Assembly: GCA_022820485.1 (NCBI GenBank)
Contig: JAJEFJ010000025.1
Span: 1-45,479, forward strand
Origin: Candidatus Latescibacterota bacterium
GTDB lineage: Bacteria > Latescibacterota > UBA2968 > UBA8231
Reading direction: 5' to 3'
Length of the DNA stretch: 45,479 nt
This document shows, in pieces, positions 1 to 6,793 of this stretch. The translations under genes were made by a program, and so were the position numbers. The first letter of the stretch is position 1. Every line of letters starts with the position of its first letter. The notes beneath the pieces were generated by a model. That model saw only the letters and a list, made by a program, of their open reading frames with translations. It searched no databases and had not been told where the DNA came from.

Positions 1-1161
1 GGCGTTGTTGCATGAATCCTATCGCAGGTATGGTTTTGGCATGTTACTTTTTTGTCAGTTGCTTTTTTCTACTCGGTATGACTGGGGTTTGCCCAGATGG
101 ATCATTCGATTGAGGATCGCACAGCCCAATCGACTTTCGACCTGTTGGTTGGCCTCGCTACGCGCCTTGAGTTGACCGCCGATGAGATGCTTATAGCGAT
201 AGATGAGCGTTTCGGCCAACGAACGTCGATGATAGCCACGGTCCTGTTTCCACCTCTTGCGTCCCTTGTGGCGCATAGCGCGCAGGATTTCATCGCGCAC
301 CAACGGAGGGGCCTTACAATTGCCATGCTGCTGGATTGTAGCGTCTTTACGCAGGGCAATGATCGGCCGAATCGAGGGGCCGCTCGGGGGCGTGGCCAAC
401 GCGTCGAACACCTTCTGTTTGTCATAGGCCCCATCCCCGCTGACCGTCCCGACCGCCTCGTCGATTTGGGTCAACAGCGGATCAACCTGCGAGGCGTCAT
501 CGACCCGATGGGACGTCACCGTCTGCGCGACCACCTCGCCGGTGGCCTCATTGACTCCCACATGCAGTTTGCGCCACGTCCGCCGTTTGCTCCAGCCGTG
601 TTGGCGGACTTTCCACTCGCCCTCCCCATAGACCTTCAAGCCGGTCGAATCCACCACCAAGTGTATCGGGCTATCGGTCGGCTTGTTCGGCAACACCACC
701 TGCAAGCGGCCTTGACGACGCGACAAGGTCGAGTAGTCCGGCACGCCCAAGGCCATCCCCATCAAGTCCAACAGCGATTGGATAAAACCCTGCGTCTGGC
801 GCAGCGGCAACCCAAACAGCATCCGCATCGTCAACATCCATTCCATCGTGCGATCCGAATAGACAAACTGACCACCCCGTTGACATGGTCGCTGATCATA
901 CCACTGCGGCCACAGACCATCGTCTATCCACACCGTCAGGCTACCGCGAGCGACCAACGCCCGATTATACGACGACCAATTCTTAACCCGATACACCGCT
1001 TTCGACTTGACCGAAGACCGACCGTCCGATACTTTGCTCATCACAGGCTCTTTGGGAAGAGAGGAACGTGTTTCTTGTCGGAAACCAAAAACCACGAACC
1101 AATCTAACCGGAGAGCCTGCACCATTTCAAGACCTTCGCGATCCTTTCATGCAACAACGCC
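1..1161 (-). mobile_element. IS5-family insertion sequence, complete
   Basis: Both ends carry the same terminal inverted repeat: GGCGTTGTTGCATGAA at 1-16 and its reverse complement at 1146-1161. One transposase gene fills the interior on the minus strand. The ends resemble those of the IS903-type branch of IS5 (established knowledge of the family, recalled and not searched). Because the left end lies exactly at base 1, the window or its contig probably breaks at this repeat. The left flank and any target duplication are therefore invisible. The right end interrupts another reading frame (see 1147-1491). Confidence 0.9.
55..1041 (-). CDS. IS5-family DDE transposase
   Basis: A 328-aa transposase that cuts and joins the ends of the surrounding IS. 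The catalytic triad is visible: first Asp in VVDSTGLKVYGEGEW, second Asp in SGDGAYDKQ, and the Glu within the Y-x2-R-x3-E-x6-K signature (YHRRSLAETLIYRYK), which is diagnostic of the IS4/IS5 superfamily. I chose the ATG at 1041, which gives MSKVSDGR, over an upstream in-frame ATG at 1125; the latter would add a 28-residue extension reaching nearly to the IS end. The gene is intact, with no frameshift or stop, so the element may still be active. Function and family are well supported; the exact start is not. Confidence 0.9.
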   Translation of the reverse strand: MSKVSDGRSSVKSKAVYRVKNWSSYNRALVARGSLTVWIDDGLWPQWYDQRPCQRGGQFVYSDRTMEWMLTMRMLFGLPLRQTQGFIQSLLDLMGMALGVPDYSTLSRRQGRLQVVLPNKPTDSPIHLVVDSTGLKVYGEGEWKVRQHGWSKRRTWRKLHVGVNEATGEVVAQTVTSHRVDDASQVDPLLTQIDEAVGTVSGDGAYDKQKVFDALATPPSGPSIRPIIALRKDATIQQHGNCKAPPLVRDEILRAMRHKGRKRWKQDRGYHRRSLAETLIYRYKHLIGGQLKARSEANQQVESRLGCAILNRMIHLGKPQSYRVEKSN

Positions 1162-1491
1162 ATCCGAAGGCACAGTCTGAGCTAAAAAGCTTGCGCCATC
1201 CGCTGTTTCTCGTAATGTACTTAGATCATACCAATTCGGAAATGAGGCATTCCTCATCAAGTCGCCCCTAGATGCAGATTGAAGCCTAAGCCATACATTG
1301 AAAATAGAATTTGCGCCAATGATTTCAACGGGCTCAGGATTAAGTACTTTCCTACCTAATCTTTCTGGATTTTTTGTTAGGACAAAAATAGGAGCAAACT
1401 TCCTGACCAAGGTTGAATCACTTGCCGGACTCGGGGAGGCTTCGATAAGTGATGGGTTAAAAACAACAGACACCATGAGCCCCAATATTGA
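1147..1491 (-). pseudogene. Remnant of a secreted-protein gene cut by IS and MITE
   Basis: A minus-strand frame of about 112 codons that is open from the edge of the MITE-like repeat (1492) to the IS5 end. Its last codons (GVVA, then TGA at 1147-1149) come from the IS inverted repeat, so the natural 3' part is missing. The visible protein starts with a hydrophobic stretch (MVSVVFNPSLIEA) and continues with KFAPIFVLTKNPERLGRKVL and EPVEIIGANSIFNVWLRL. This looks like real protein sequence, and the hydrophobic start could be the end of a signal peptide removed from its start codon by the MITE insertion. I do not recognise the family with confidence; a faint likeness to the KYAP-type start of Vps62-like domains is only an impression. 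Confidence 0.5.
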
Positions 1492-1598
1492 TATATAGCA
1501 ACCCTAAATCATTCAAGACTGGATTCCCGCTTGCGCGGGAATGACGCATAGGTAAACTGATGAACGCATGCTTTCAAATCATTTAGGACTGCTATATA
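1492..1598. repeat. MITE-like element, copy A
   Basis: A 107-bp unit with imperfect terminal inverted repeats beginning TATATAGCA and continuing (A/G)(C/T)CCTAAAT. The core is the palindrome ATTCCCGCTTGCGCGGGAAT. A second copy lies in reverse orientation at 3831-3946 and shares the termini, the core and the sequence GATGAACGCATGCTTTCAA. It encodes no protein and is probably mobilised in trans, with TA or TATA as the likely target. It sits between a well-formed start region (ATG at 1727 behind AAAGGA) and the remnant frame that resumes at 1491, so it may have split one gene. Confidence 0.75.
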
Positions 1599-1817
1599 CA
1601 GTCCGATTTTGGGTATTGGTTTATTCGCCCAAACCATCCTTTCTACCCAAGTCTGTATATTTGTGAATATACCTCTATTGGGCAGGGAGGTGAACAGAGA
1701 AATGAATCGAGAACTTTGAAGGGCCATGTTTATATTCCTTTCTCGGAAAGTAAAACCCCCATCAGGTGAGGGTAAAATTTAGGCGTTAGCTAATCCTCTA
1801 CATAGAAGAGAAGACTT
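1599..1817. other. Intergenic stretch with a possible orphan 5' gene end
   Basis: On the minus strand an ATG at 1727 follows AAAGGA at a good distance and opens a frame (MALQSSRF...) that runs into MITE copy A and stops inside it at 1509. It could be the beginning of the gene whose remains lie at 1147-1491. However, neither a TA nor a TATA target duplication restores one continuous frame, so the link is unproven. Nothing else recognisable was seen here. Confidence 0.3.
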
Positions 1818-1986
1818 GATGCCTAGTGCTACATCCAGTGTAAGGGGCGAAGATTCTGAGCAACAAATGACGCCATTGCATGCGGCCTCCTTTTCCGCAT
1901 CGGCTTCGAATTTGATTATATATGAGCATGGGCACATTCCGTACCAACTATCAGACCGCGCACAAAAAATCCTTCAGGGGCGATCT
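1818..1986. repeat. Degenerate direct repeat, copy A
   Basis: This 169-bp stretch matches 3153-3309 in the same orientation. Strongly conserved blocks are AATGACGCCATTG, TGCGGCCTCC, TTTCCGCATCGGCTTCG and an AAAAAATC(C/T)TTCAG tract, each ending just before CGATCT. The two copies bracket the secreted-protein gene at 2043-3038: copy A starts 57 bases past its stop and copy B ends upstream of its start. That pattern suggests an ancient tandem duplication of a gene-plus-leader unit. Confidence 0.6.
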
Positions 1987-2042
1987 GTGATTTCGGTTTC
2001 CATCCCTTTTACGAAAAAAAGCCTAAGCTCAGGGACCTCGTT

Positions 2043-3038
2043 TCAAAACCACAGTGTTACAACCGTCGTCAAATTCCCCCTAGGCTCAGGCACCATACCA
2101 ATGAAGAAATGACGTCCTTCACTGGCTTCGAGGGGATTGCGAGATAATTCGGCGTGGCGTGACCATTCCGATGCTAATGTGGCAAAAATGACAGGGGCCA
2201 CAATCATAGATGGCCAGAGCGTACCAGCACTCATTATCGTCAACCAACCGCTCGTTACCAATCCTCCCAGACTGCCCCCTAGTGTATGTATGAAACGATC
2301 GTTTGGTTCCAGCATACTCACACCAATGGGAGTGCCCAATACCCAGCCTGTACTCGCACCGATAAAAGCACCGACGTCTACACACAACTTCTCATTTTCA
2401 GAATCGTACTGCTCGTTGGTTGGAGACAGCCCGCGGCATTTACCGTAGTAACCATCAATACCCGCACCAATCAAGGTCCCTGCTAAAAGAAAAGCGTAGC
2501 CCCCGACTAAGCCCCGGAGGAGCTTCCCTGATACTCGCCTTGTGCCTCCACCTCTGTTATCCTTTTTTACAGAAATTGTATCCGGTGCTGCTTGAAAACC
2601 ACCAGCGATTTGACCAGAATTATCTTGGGTTTGAATGTGCTCCTTTTGGCTGTTGTCAATAACCTTACCATTGTCCGTCCTACCTGTCGCTATATCACCT
2701 ACCAAGATCAGCGTTTGAATGCGCTCCAAGGCGATCCACTTCGACCCCCCATCCGGTTCCAAGCCTACAATTAACCGTCGCTGATCAATCGCTTTAATGT
2801 AGCCTCTTGCCGTATCCAGCTTAGCCCACTCTCCCGAGACGGGATGTCGCTCACCCATCCCATAGACCACCACCACCAAGGCCCCCACTTCCACCGTGCT
2901 GCTGTCAATCTCATCCGCTTCCAAAACCACCCTACTCCGTAATCCCTCGGCATCTTCATGACCCGTATCTGCGTGTGCATAATTGACCATGGCGAGAAGC
3001 AAAATCATCGTACTCAGAAAGCCCAAGAAACAGTGCAT
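2043..3038 (-). CDS. Secreted or envelope protein with glycine-rich membrane segments, unknown function
   Basis: A 331-aa protein. The ATG at 3038 is chosen because AAGGAGGT lies 7 bases upstream and the protein then begins with a clear signal peptide (MHCFLGFLSTMILLLAMVNY, cleaved near AHA-D). Residues ~45-120 form a small beta-rich domain (VEVGALVVVVYGMGERHPVS, then GYIKAIDQRRLIVGLEPDG). A polar linker follows. From ~170 there are at least two glycine-zipper hydrophobic segments (GGYAFLLAGTLIGAGI; GAFIGASTGWVLGTPIGVSM) and a further hydrophobic run near IMSAGTLWPSMIVAPVIFA, so the C-terminal half probably sits in a membrane. I recall similar proteins from sponge-symbiont Poribacteria, but no function is known to me. 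The gene stands alone between direct repeats. Confidence 0.7.
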   Translation of the reverse strand: MHCFLGFLSTMILLLAMVNYAHADTGHEDAEGLRSRVVLEADEIDSSTVEVGALVVVVYGMGERHPVSGEWAKLDTARGYIKAIDQRRLIVGLEPDGGSKWIALERIQTLILVGDIATGRTDNGKVIDNSQKEHIQTQDNSGQIAGGFQAAPDTISVKKDNRGGGTRRVSGKLLRGLVGGYAFLLAGTLIGAGIDGYYGKCRGLSPTNEQYDSENEKLCVDVGAFIGASTGWVLGTPIGVSMLEPNDRFIHTLGGSLGGLVTSGWLTIMSAGTLWPSMIVAPVIFATLASEWSRHAELSRNPLEASEGRHFFIGMVPEPRGNLTTVVTLWF

Positions 3039-3152
3039 AGCTCTACCTCCTTCAGATAGCATAGCGTGATAAATCGGGACTCCGCGGTCCCGGGGCTTTC
3101 TATAGTCTCCGAATTTCTTCATCGTATCAAGGTCTCTTTGACACACAGGATG

Positions 3153-3309
3153 GATGCCGAGCACGATGGCTGGCGTGGGGCGTGTAGGTTGTGAACAACG
3201 AATGACGCCATTGGGTGCGGCCTCCCTTTCCGCATCGGCTTCGCTGCTATATATGCAAATCCCGTGCCAAGTGTCCCACCGTACATAAAAAATCTTTCAG
3301 AAGCGATCT
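3153..3309. repeat. Degenerate direct repeat, copy B
   Basis: The partner of 1818-1986. The first 55 bases align without gaps (both start GATGCC and reach AATGACG), after which the copies diverge by small indels. It lies upstream of the gene starting at 3038. On the minus strand it reads into that gene's leader, so it may carry its promoter region. Confidence 0.6.
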
Positions 3310-3704
3310 TATTGACCTCTGCATTTCTACTGGAATGGCGTCGCCCTCTTGCTTCGCCTTAGCCCCTATTCTTTTAGCCATGCAGTCCTCAATAACACGA
3401 GGCTTCCGGTTTCTGACTCAGCTTCAAGTCTCCGGGATCGGGGCTGTCGCACCCTTCGGCTGAGACTTCGGCGAACTCAGTCGAGGCGTCGAGGCGCTCA
3501 GATGTTTGACCAGACCTCGGCGATAATCGCGATCGAACCCCTCAACCGAGCCGTCGAAGCCGCAGAAAACACTGGACGCACCGCCCGACAAAGCACAGAG
3601 CGGCTTACAGAGGTTTAAGACCGCCTCTCAGGAAGCCCCTAAGCCCGTCCAAAAAAATTGTAAAAAAATGCGATTTATTTTTTCTCCATCGTTACTCACC
3701 GTCG
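3310..3704. other. Non-coding stretch, no gene recognised
   Basis: Short open frames exist here but none has a good ribosome-binding site or a recognisable product. The segment CTTCGGCGAACTCAGTCGA (about 3469-3487) resembles the widespread TCGACTGAGTTCGCCGAAG-type intergenic repeat. From about 3650 the sequence becomes very AT-rich with two runs of seven A, leading into the palindromic array at 3705. Confidence 0.4.
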
Positions 3705-3770
3705 TTTTCGTTCATTTTGAGCGACTTTTCCGTTCATTCTGCACGATTTTTTCGTTCATTTTGAACGACT
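3705..3770. repeat. Three-unit 22-bp palindromic tandem array
   Basis: Three head-to-tail units of exactly 22 bp (3705-3726, 3727-3748, 3749-3770). Each contains an inverted repeat of the form TCGTTCA-TTT-TGAACGA: perfect in unit 3 (3752-3768), one mismatch in unit 1 (3708-3724), more degenerate in unit 2 (3730-3746). The spacing is close to two helical turns, so all palindromes face the same side of the DNA. This fits an operator or iteron array for a dimeric DNA-binding protein. An AT-rich tract lies just upstream. No rep or regulator gene is adjacent. Confidence 0.6.
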
Positions 3771-3830
3771 TTTTACGCCCGGCGGCTCGGGTTTTACGGC
3801 TTCTTGGGCCGTTTTACCTCATACTTGCAC

Positions 3831-3946
3831 ATATAGCAGTCCTAAATGAGTTGAAAGCATGCGTTCATCAGCCCGGTCTCTTTTACCTATGCGTCATTCC
3901 CGCGCAAGCGGGAATCCAGTCTTGAATGATGTAGGGTTGCTATATA
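3831..3946. repeat. MITE-like element, copy B (inverted relative to copy A)
   Basis: A 116-bp unit that matches 1492-1598 when reverse-complemented, apart from an extra ~10 bp (around CCGGTCTC) between the two conserved halves. It has the same ATATAGCAGTCCTAAAT end, the same CATTCCCGCGCAAGCGGGAA core and the same ...GGTTGCTATATA end. Copies A and B flank a 2.2-kb segment in opposite orientation. Confidence 0.75.
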
Positions 3947-4035
3947 GTAGCGCAATTTGTGAGGATGAAGGGTGCGTCGATCATCATTAGGTGGGCCGGT
4001 GTTGGCGCACTGGCGGTGCCGAGCGGGGGTGGGAA

Positions 4036-4052
4036 ACTGCGTAACATCACGT
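4036..4052. repeat. Copy of the ACTGACRTTACGCAGT dispersed end
   Basis: ACTGCGTAACATCACGT is, on the minus strand, a 13-of-14 match to TGACGTTACGCAGT, the sequence found as inverted ends at 34905/35651 and 44185/44307. It lies directly before the CRTAC1 lipoprotein gene. No partner end was seen nearby, so it may be a solo or decayed end. Confidence 0.45.
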
Positions 4053-4080
4053 GGCAACTAACTTTTTTGCAAGACTACTA

Positions 4081-5790
4081 ATGGCCGGAAAGCGAAATTT
4101 GTCCCGTGCGCTGGGCGGCGCGGCCTTGCTGTTGATCGGGTGCGGTGAAGAAGCTCCGCCGCCGCGAGTGGTCTTTGTCGATGTGGCCCAACAAGCCGGC
4201 CTACATGGGCGCAATGTCTCGGGCAAGCCGCAAAAGACCTATATCATTGAGTCCAAGGGCGGCGGCGCGGGTTTGTTCGACTACGACAACGACGGCTATC
4301 TAGACGCGTATCTAATCAATGGCTCCTCCTTCGAGCCCCTGCCCGAGCCCCCGCCTAGCAACCGGCTCTACCGCAACCGGGGCGATGGCACGTTCGCCGA
4401 GGTCACGCGCACGACCGGCGTAGGCGATACGGCTTGGAGCATGGGCTGCGGGGCCGCGGATTACGACAACGATGGCGACCCCGATCTCTTGGCGACCAAC
4501 TACGGTCCCAACCGGCTCTACCGCAATCGGGGCGATGGAACCTTTGCCGAGGTGGCCCAAGCTGCGGGGGTGGCGGATCCGCGCTGGAGTACGGGTGTTG
4601 CCTGGGGCGACTACGATGTGGACGGGGATGTGGATCTGTACGTGGCCAATTTTGTCCGCTTTAATCCCGACGAACTCGCCGAAGCCGATCTCTATCAGTT
4701 GTGGAAGGGAATCAAGATATTCCAAGGCCCCAACGCCTATGAGGGAGAGCAGGATGTGCTCTACCGCAACCGGGGTGACGGTACCTTTGAGGATGTTACC
4801 GCTCAGGTCGGCGTTGATCCGGTGGCGTACAATGGGTTCCAACCCGTGTTTGTCGATAGCGACAGCGATGGGTACCTAGATCTGTACGTGGCCAACGACA
4901 CCGATCCCAATCTACTGTTGCGCAACTTGGGCAATGGGCGCTTCAAAGATGTCTCCTTGGCCACGGGTGCCAGTCACAGTGCTGATGGTGAGGAACAAGC
5001 TGGTATGGGCGTCGCTGCTGGCGACTACGACAATGATGGCGATTTTGACTTTTTCGTCACCCATTTCTCCGAGGATTACTACACCTTGTACCGCAGTGAA
5101 GAAGGACGCCTTTTCACCGATGTGAGCCACGCGGCGGGCGTGGGCGAAGTGAGCATGCCCTTCGTGGGTTGGGGCACGGGCTTTTTCGATCGCGACAACG
5201 ACGGCGATTTGGATCTATTCGCCGCCAACGGCCACATCTATCCGGTCTTGGACGACTACGATGTGGGCACGCGGTACGCCCAGCGCAATTTTCTCTTTGA
5301 CAATGACGGCCATGGATCCTTCGTCGAAATCGGTGCTCAGGCCGGCAGCGGCTTGGCCGTGGAGAAGGTGAGCCGAGGGGCGGCCTTTGGCGACTACGAC
5401 AACGACGGCGACATCGACATCCTCATTCTCAATATCGACGATACGCCCACCCTGTTGCGCAACGACGGCGGCAACCGCAATCACTGGCTTCAGGTTTCCC
5501 TCATTGGCACCGCGAGCAATCGGGATGGCATTGGGGCCCGCATTGAGGCAGTGGTCGCTGGCCGCGTCCAGATCCGCCAAATTACCGCGGGAACCAGCTT
5601 CCTGTCGCACAGCGACATCCGTGCTCACTTTGGCTTGCAACGGGCCACCAAGGTCGAGCGGCTGGTGGTGCGCTGGCCCGGCGGTCGGGTCGAGGAATTT
5701 CGCGATCTCGACGCTGATCAGTGGCTGGTGATCACCGAGGGCCAGGGGCTTGTCGTGCGTCGGACGCAGGGTAATGTTGCGGGGTTGTAA
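4081..5790 (+). CDS. CRTAC1-family lipoprotein, beta-propeller with ASPIC/UnbV tail
   Basis: A 569-aa exported lipoprotein. I chose ATG 4081, which gives a compact lipoprotein signal (MAGKRN... LLLIGC, Cys lipidated). A GTG at 4051 would add ten residues and overlaps a repeat end. Residues ~55-430 hold seven calcium-binding FG-GAP/VCBS loops of the DxDxDGxxD type (DYDNDGYLD, DYDNDGDPD, DYDVDGDVD, DSDSDGYLD, DYDNDGDFD, DRDNDGDLD, DYDNDGDID), each followed by hydrophobic strands: one propeller. Residues ~460-560 are the ASPIC/UnbV domain (NHWLQVSLIGTASNRDGIGA and the VRWPGGRVEEF motif). Such proteins bind partners or sugars at the cell surface; the ligand is unknown. It heads a same-strand envelope cluster. 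Confidence 0.93.
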   Translation: MAGKRNLSRALGGAALLLIGCGEEAPPPRVVFVDVAQQAGLHGRNVSGKPQKTYIIESKGGGAGLFDYDNDGYLDAYLINGSSFEPLPEPPPSNRLYRNRGDGTFAEVTRTTGVGDTAWSMGCGAADYDNDGDPDLLATNYGPNRLYRNRGDGTFAEVAQAAGVADPRWSTGVAWGDYDVDGDVDLYVANFVRFNPDELAEADLYQLWKGIKIFQGPNAYEGEQDVLYRNRGDGTFEDVTAQVGVDPVAYNGFQPVFVDSDSDGYLDLYVANDTDPNLLLRNLGNGRFKDVSLATGASHSADGEEQAGMGVAAGDYDNDGDFDFFVTHFSEDYYTLYRSEEGRLFTDVSHAAGVGEVSMPFVGWGTGFFDRDNDGDLDLFAANGHIYPVLDDYDVGTRYAQRNFLFDNDGHGSFVEIGAQAGSGLAVEKVSRGAAFGDYDNDGDIDILILNIDDTPTLLRNDGGNRNHWLQVSLIGTASNRDGIGARIEAVVAGRVQIRQITAGTSFLSHSDIRAHFGLQRATKVERLVVRWPGGRVEEFRDLDADQWLVITEGQGLVVRRTQGNVAGL

Positions 5791-5802
5791 CTACTCGGGA
5801 AG

Positions 5803-6041
5803 TGCCGCCCGGGCGCTATGCCTCGGTGGGGGCGCGGCTGCTGAGGGAGGGGCCGCCATGACCAGCCGCCAACGAGCGTGGCTCTTCCGCCTCGTTGGGC
5901 TGGGAGTTGATGGCCGACCACCTGCATCCTTCGGTGGCGAGACAGGCCCTGTTGGCGCGCACGGTCGTCGAAGCTGTGCCGCAAATCGTGGACGAACCTG
6001 TCGAGTTGGCGCGACTAGGCAGAGGGGGAGGGACCTTGTGA
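5803..6041 (+). pseudogene. Decayed C-terminal tail of an SGNH/GDSL-type hydrolase
   Basis: This frame is broken by TGA at 5859-5861. After the stop it encodes 59 residues including GWELMADHLHPSVARQALLA and RTVVEAV, which strongly recall the end of SGNH/GDSL hydrolases, where D-x-x-H supplies the catalytic Asp and His (here DHLHPS). Its natural stop (TGA, 6039-6041) overlaps the GTG start of the next gene, the same coupling used elsewhere in this cluster. So an intact gene probably once stood here, and most of it has been deleted. Family assignment rests on one motif and is tentative. Confidence 0.45.
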
Positions 6042-6793
6042 AACGCCTAGTAGCTCTGTTGCTCAGTGTCGGTCTAAGCGCCTGCGATAAGGCTGCGGGG
6101 CCGACGGACTCTGAGGACCCGCCGGGCATGGTGAAAATCCCGGCCGGGCCCTTCATCATGGGCTCTGACTCCGGTGCCAGTGACGAGCGCCCCGCACATT
6201 CTGTGCATCTTAATGGCTTCTGGATTGACCGCCACGAAGTGAGCACGGCCGAGTGGAATGCCTATGCCCAAGCCATGAACCTGCCGATCCGCTCGGCCCC
6301 GGACGACCATCCGATCATCTCGGTGGGCTGGCCCGATGCCCTAGCCTATTGCCAGTGGGTCGGCAAGCGCCTGCCCACGGAGGCGGAGTGGGAAAAAGCC
6401 GCCCGGGGGACCGATGGGCGCACCTACCCCTGGGGTGAAGGCATCGATCGCACTAGGGCCAACTACGGAACGGATTTTTGCTGTGACGTCGACGCCAGCG
6501 ATGGGTTCTCCTTTACTTCGCCGGTGGGTCATTACCCACAAGGGGAATCGCCCTATGGGGTCCGCGATATGGCCGGCAATGTCTGGGAGTGGGTGGCAGA
6601 CTGGTATCACAGCGAGTATTATACCGGCGAACACGAGCGCAATCCCCTTGGACCGGCGGATGGAACGCTGAAAGTGGTGCGCGGCGGCTCGTGGTCCAAT
6701 GCTCCCAATCTGTTGCGCGCCTCGTACCGCCGGGCCTGCAGCCCGTTCAGCGCCGATGGCAATGTCGGCTTTCGCTGCGCGGTGGACGAATGA
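6038..6793 (+). CDS. FGE/SUMF1-fold lipoprotein
   Basis: A 251-aa protein starting at GTG 6038 behind a strong purine-rich site (GGGGGAGGG, 6023-6031). The start yields a lipoprotein signal, VKRLVALLLSVGLSAC. The rest is a complete formylglycine-generating-enzyme/SUMF1 domain: GMVKIPAGPFIMGS, FWIDRHEVSTAEW, VGKRLPTEAEWEKAARG, YPWGEG, DMAGNVWEWVADWY, VVRGGSW and GFRC near the end. The paired cysteines used by true formylglycine-generating enzymes, between GGSW and GFR, are absent here (the stretch reads SNAPNLLRASYRR), so sulfatase activation is unlikely. A surface binding or structural role is inferred. It overlaps the next gene by ATGA. Confidence 0.92.
   Translation: MKRLVALLLSVGLSACDKAAGPTDSEDPPGMVKIPAGPFIMGSDSGASDERPAHSVHLNGFWIDRHEVSTAEWNAYAQAMNLPIRSAPDDHPIISVGWPDALAYCQWVGKRLPTEAEWEKAARGTDGRTYPWGEGIDRTRANYGTDFCCDVDASDGFSFTSPVGHYPQGESPYGVRDMAGNVWEWVADWYHSEYYTGEHERNPLGPADGTLKVVRGGSWSNAPNLLRASYRRACSPFSADGNVGFRCAVDE

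Noticed and set aside
97..1107. A 336-codon plus-strand frame inside the IS
   Set aside because: It is antisense to the transposase, whose DDE and YREK motifs are clear; the encoded sequence has no recognisable motif.
3668..3925. An 85-codon frame across the palindromic array and MITE copy B
   Set aside because: It is built from repeat sequence (array plus MITE), its C-terminus is the common translation of the CCCGCTTGCGCGGG repeat, and it lacks a ribosome-binding site.
5847..6793. Longer start for the FGE-fold protein
   Set aside because: Upstream in-frame codons give an Arg/Gly-rich stretch without export features, whereas GTG 6038 has a strong ribosome-binding site and yields a lipoprotein signal.
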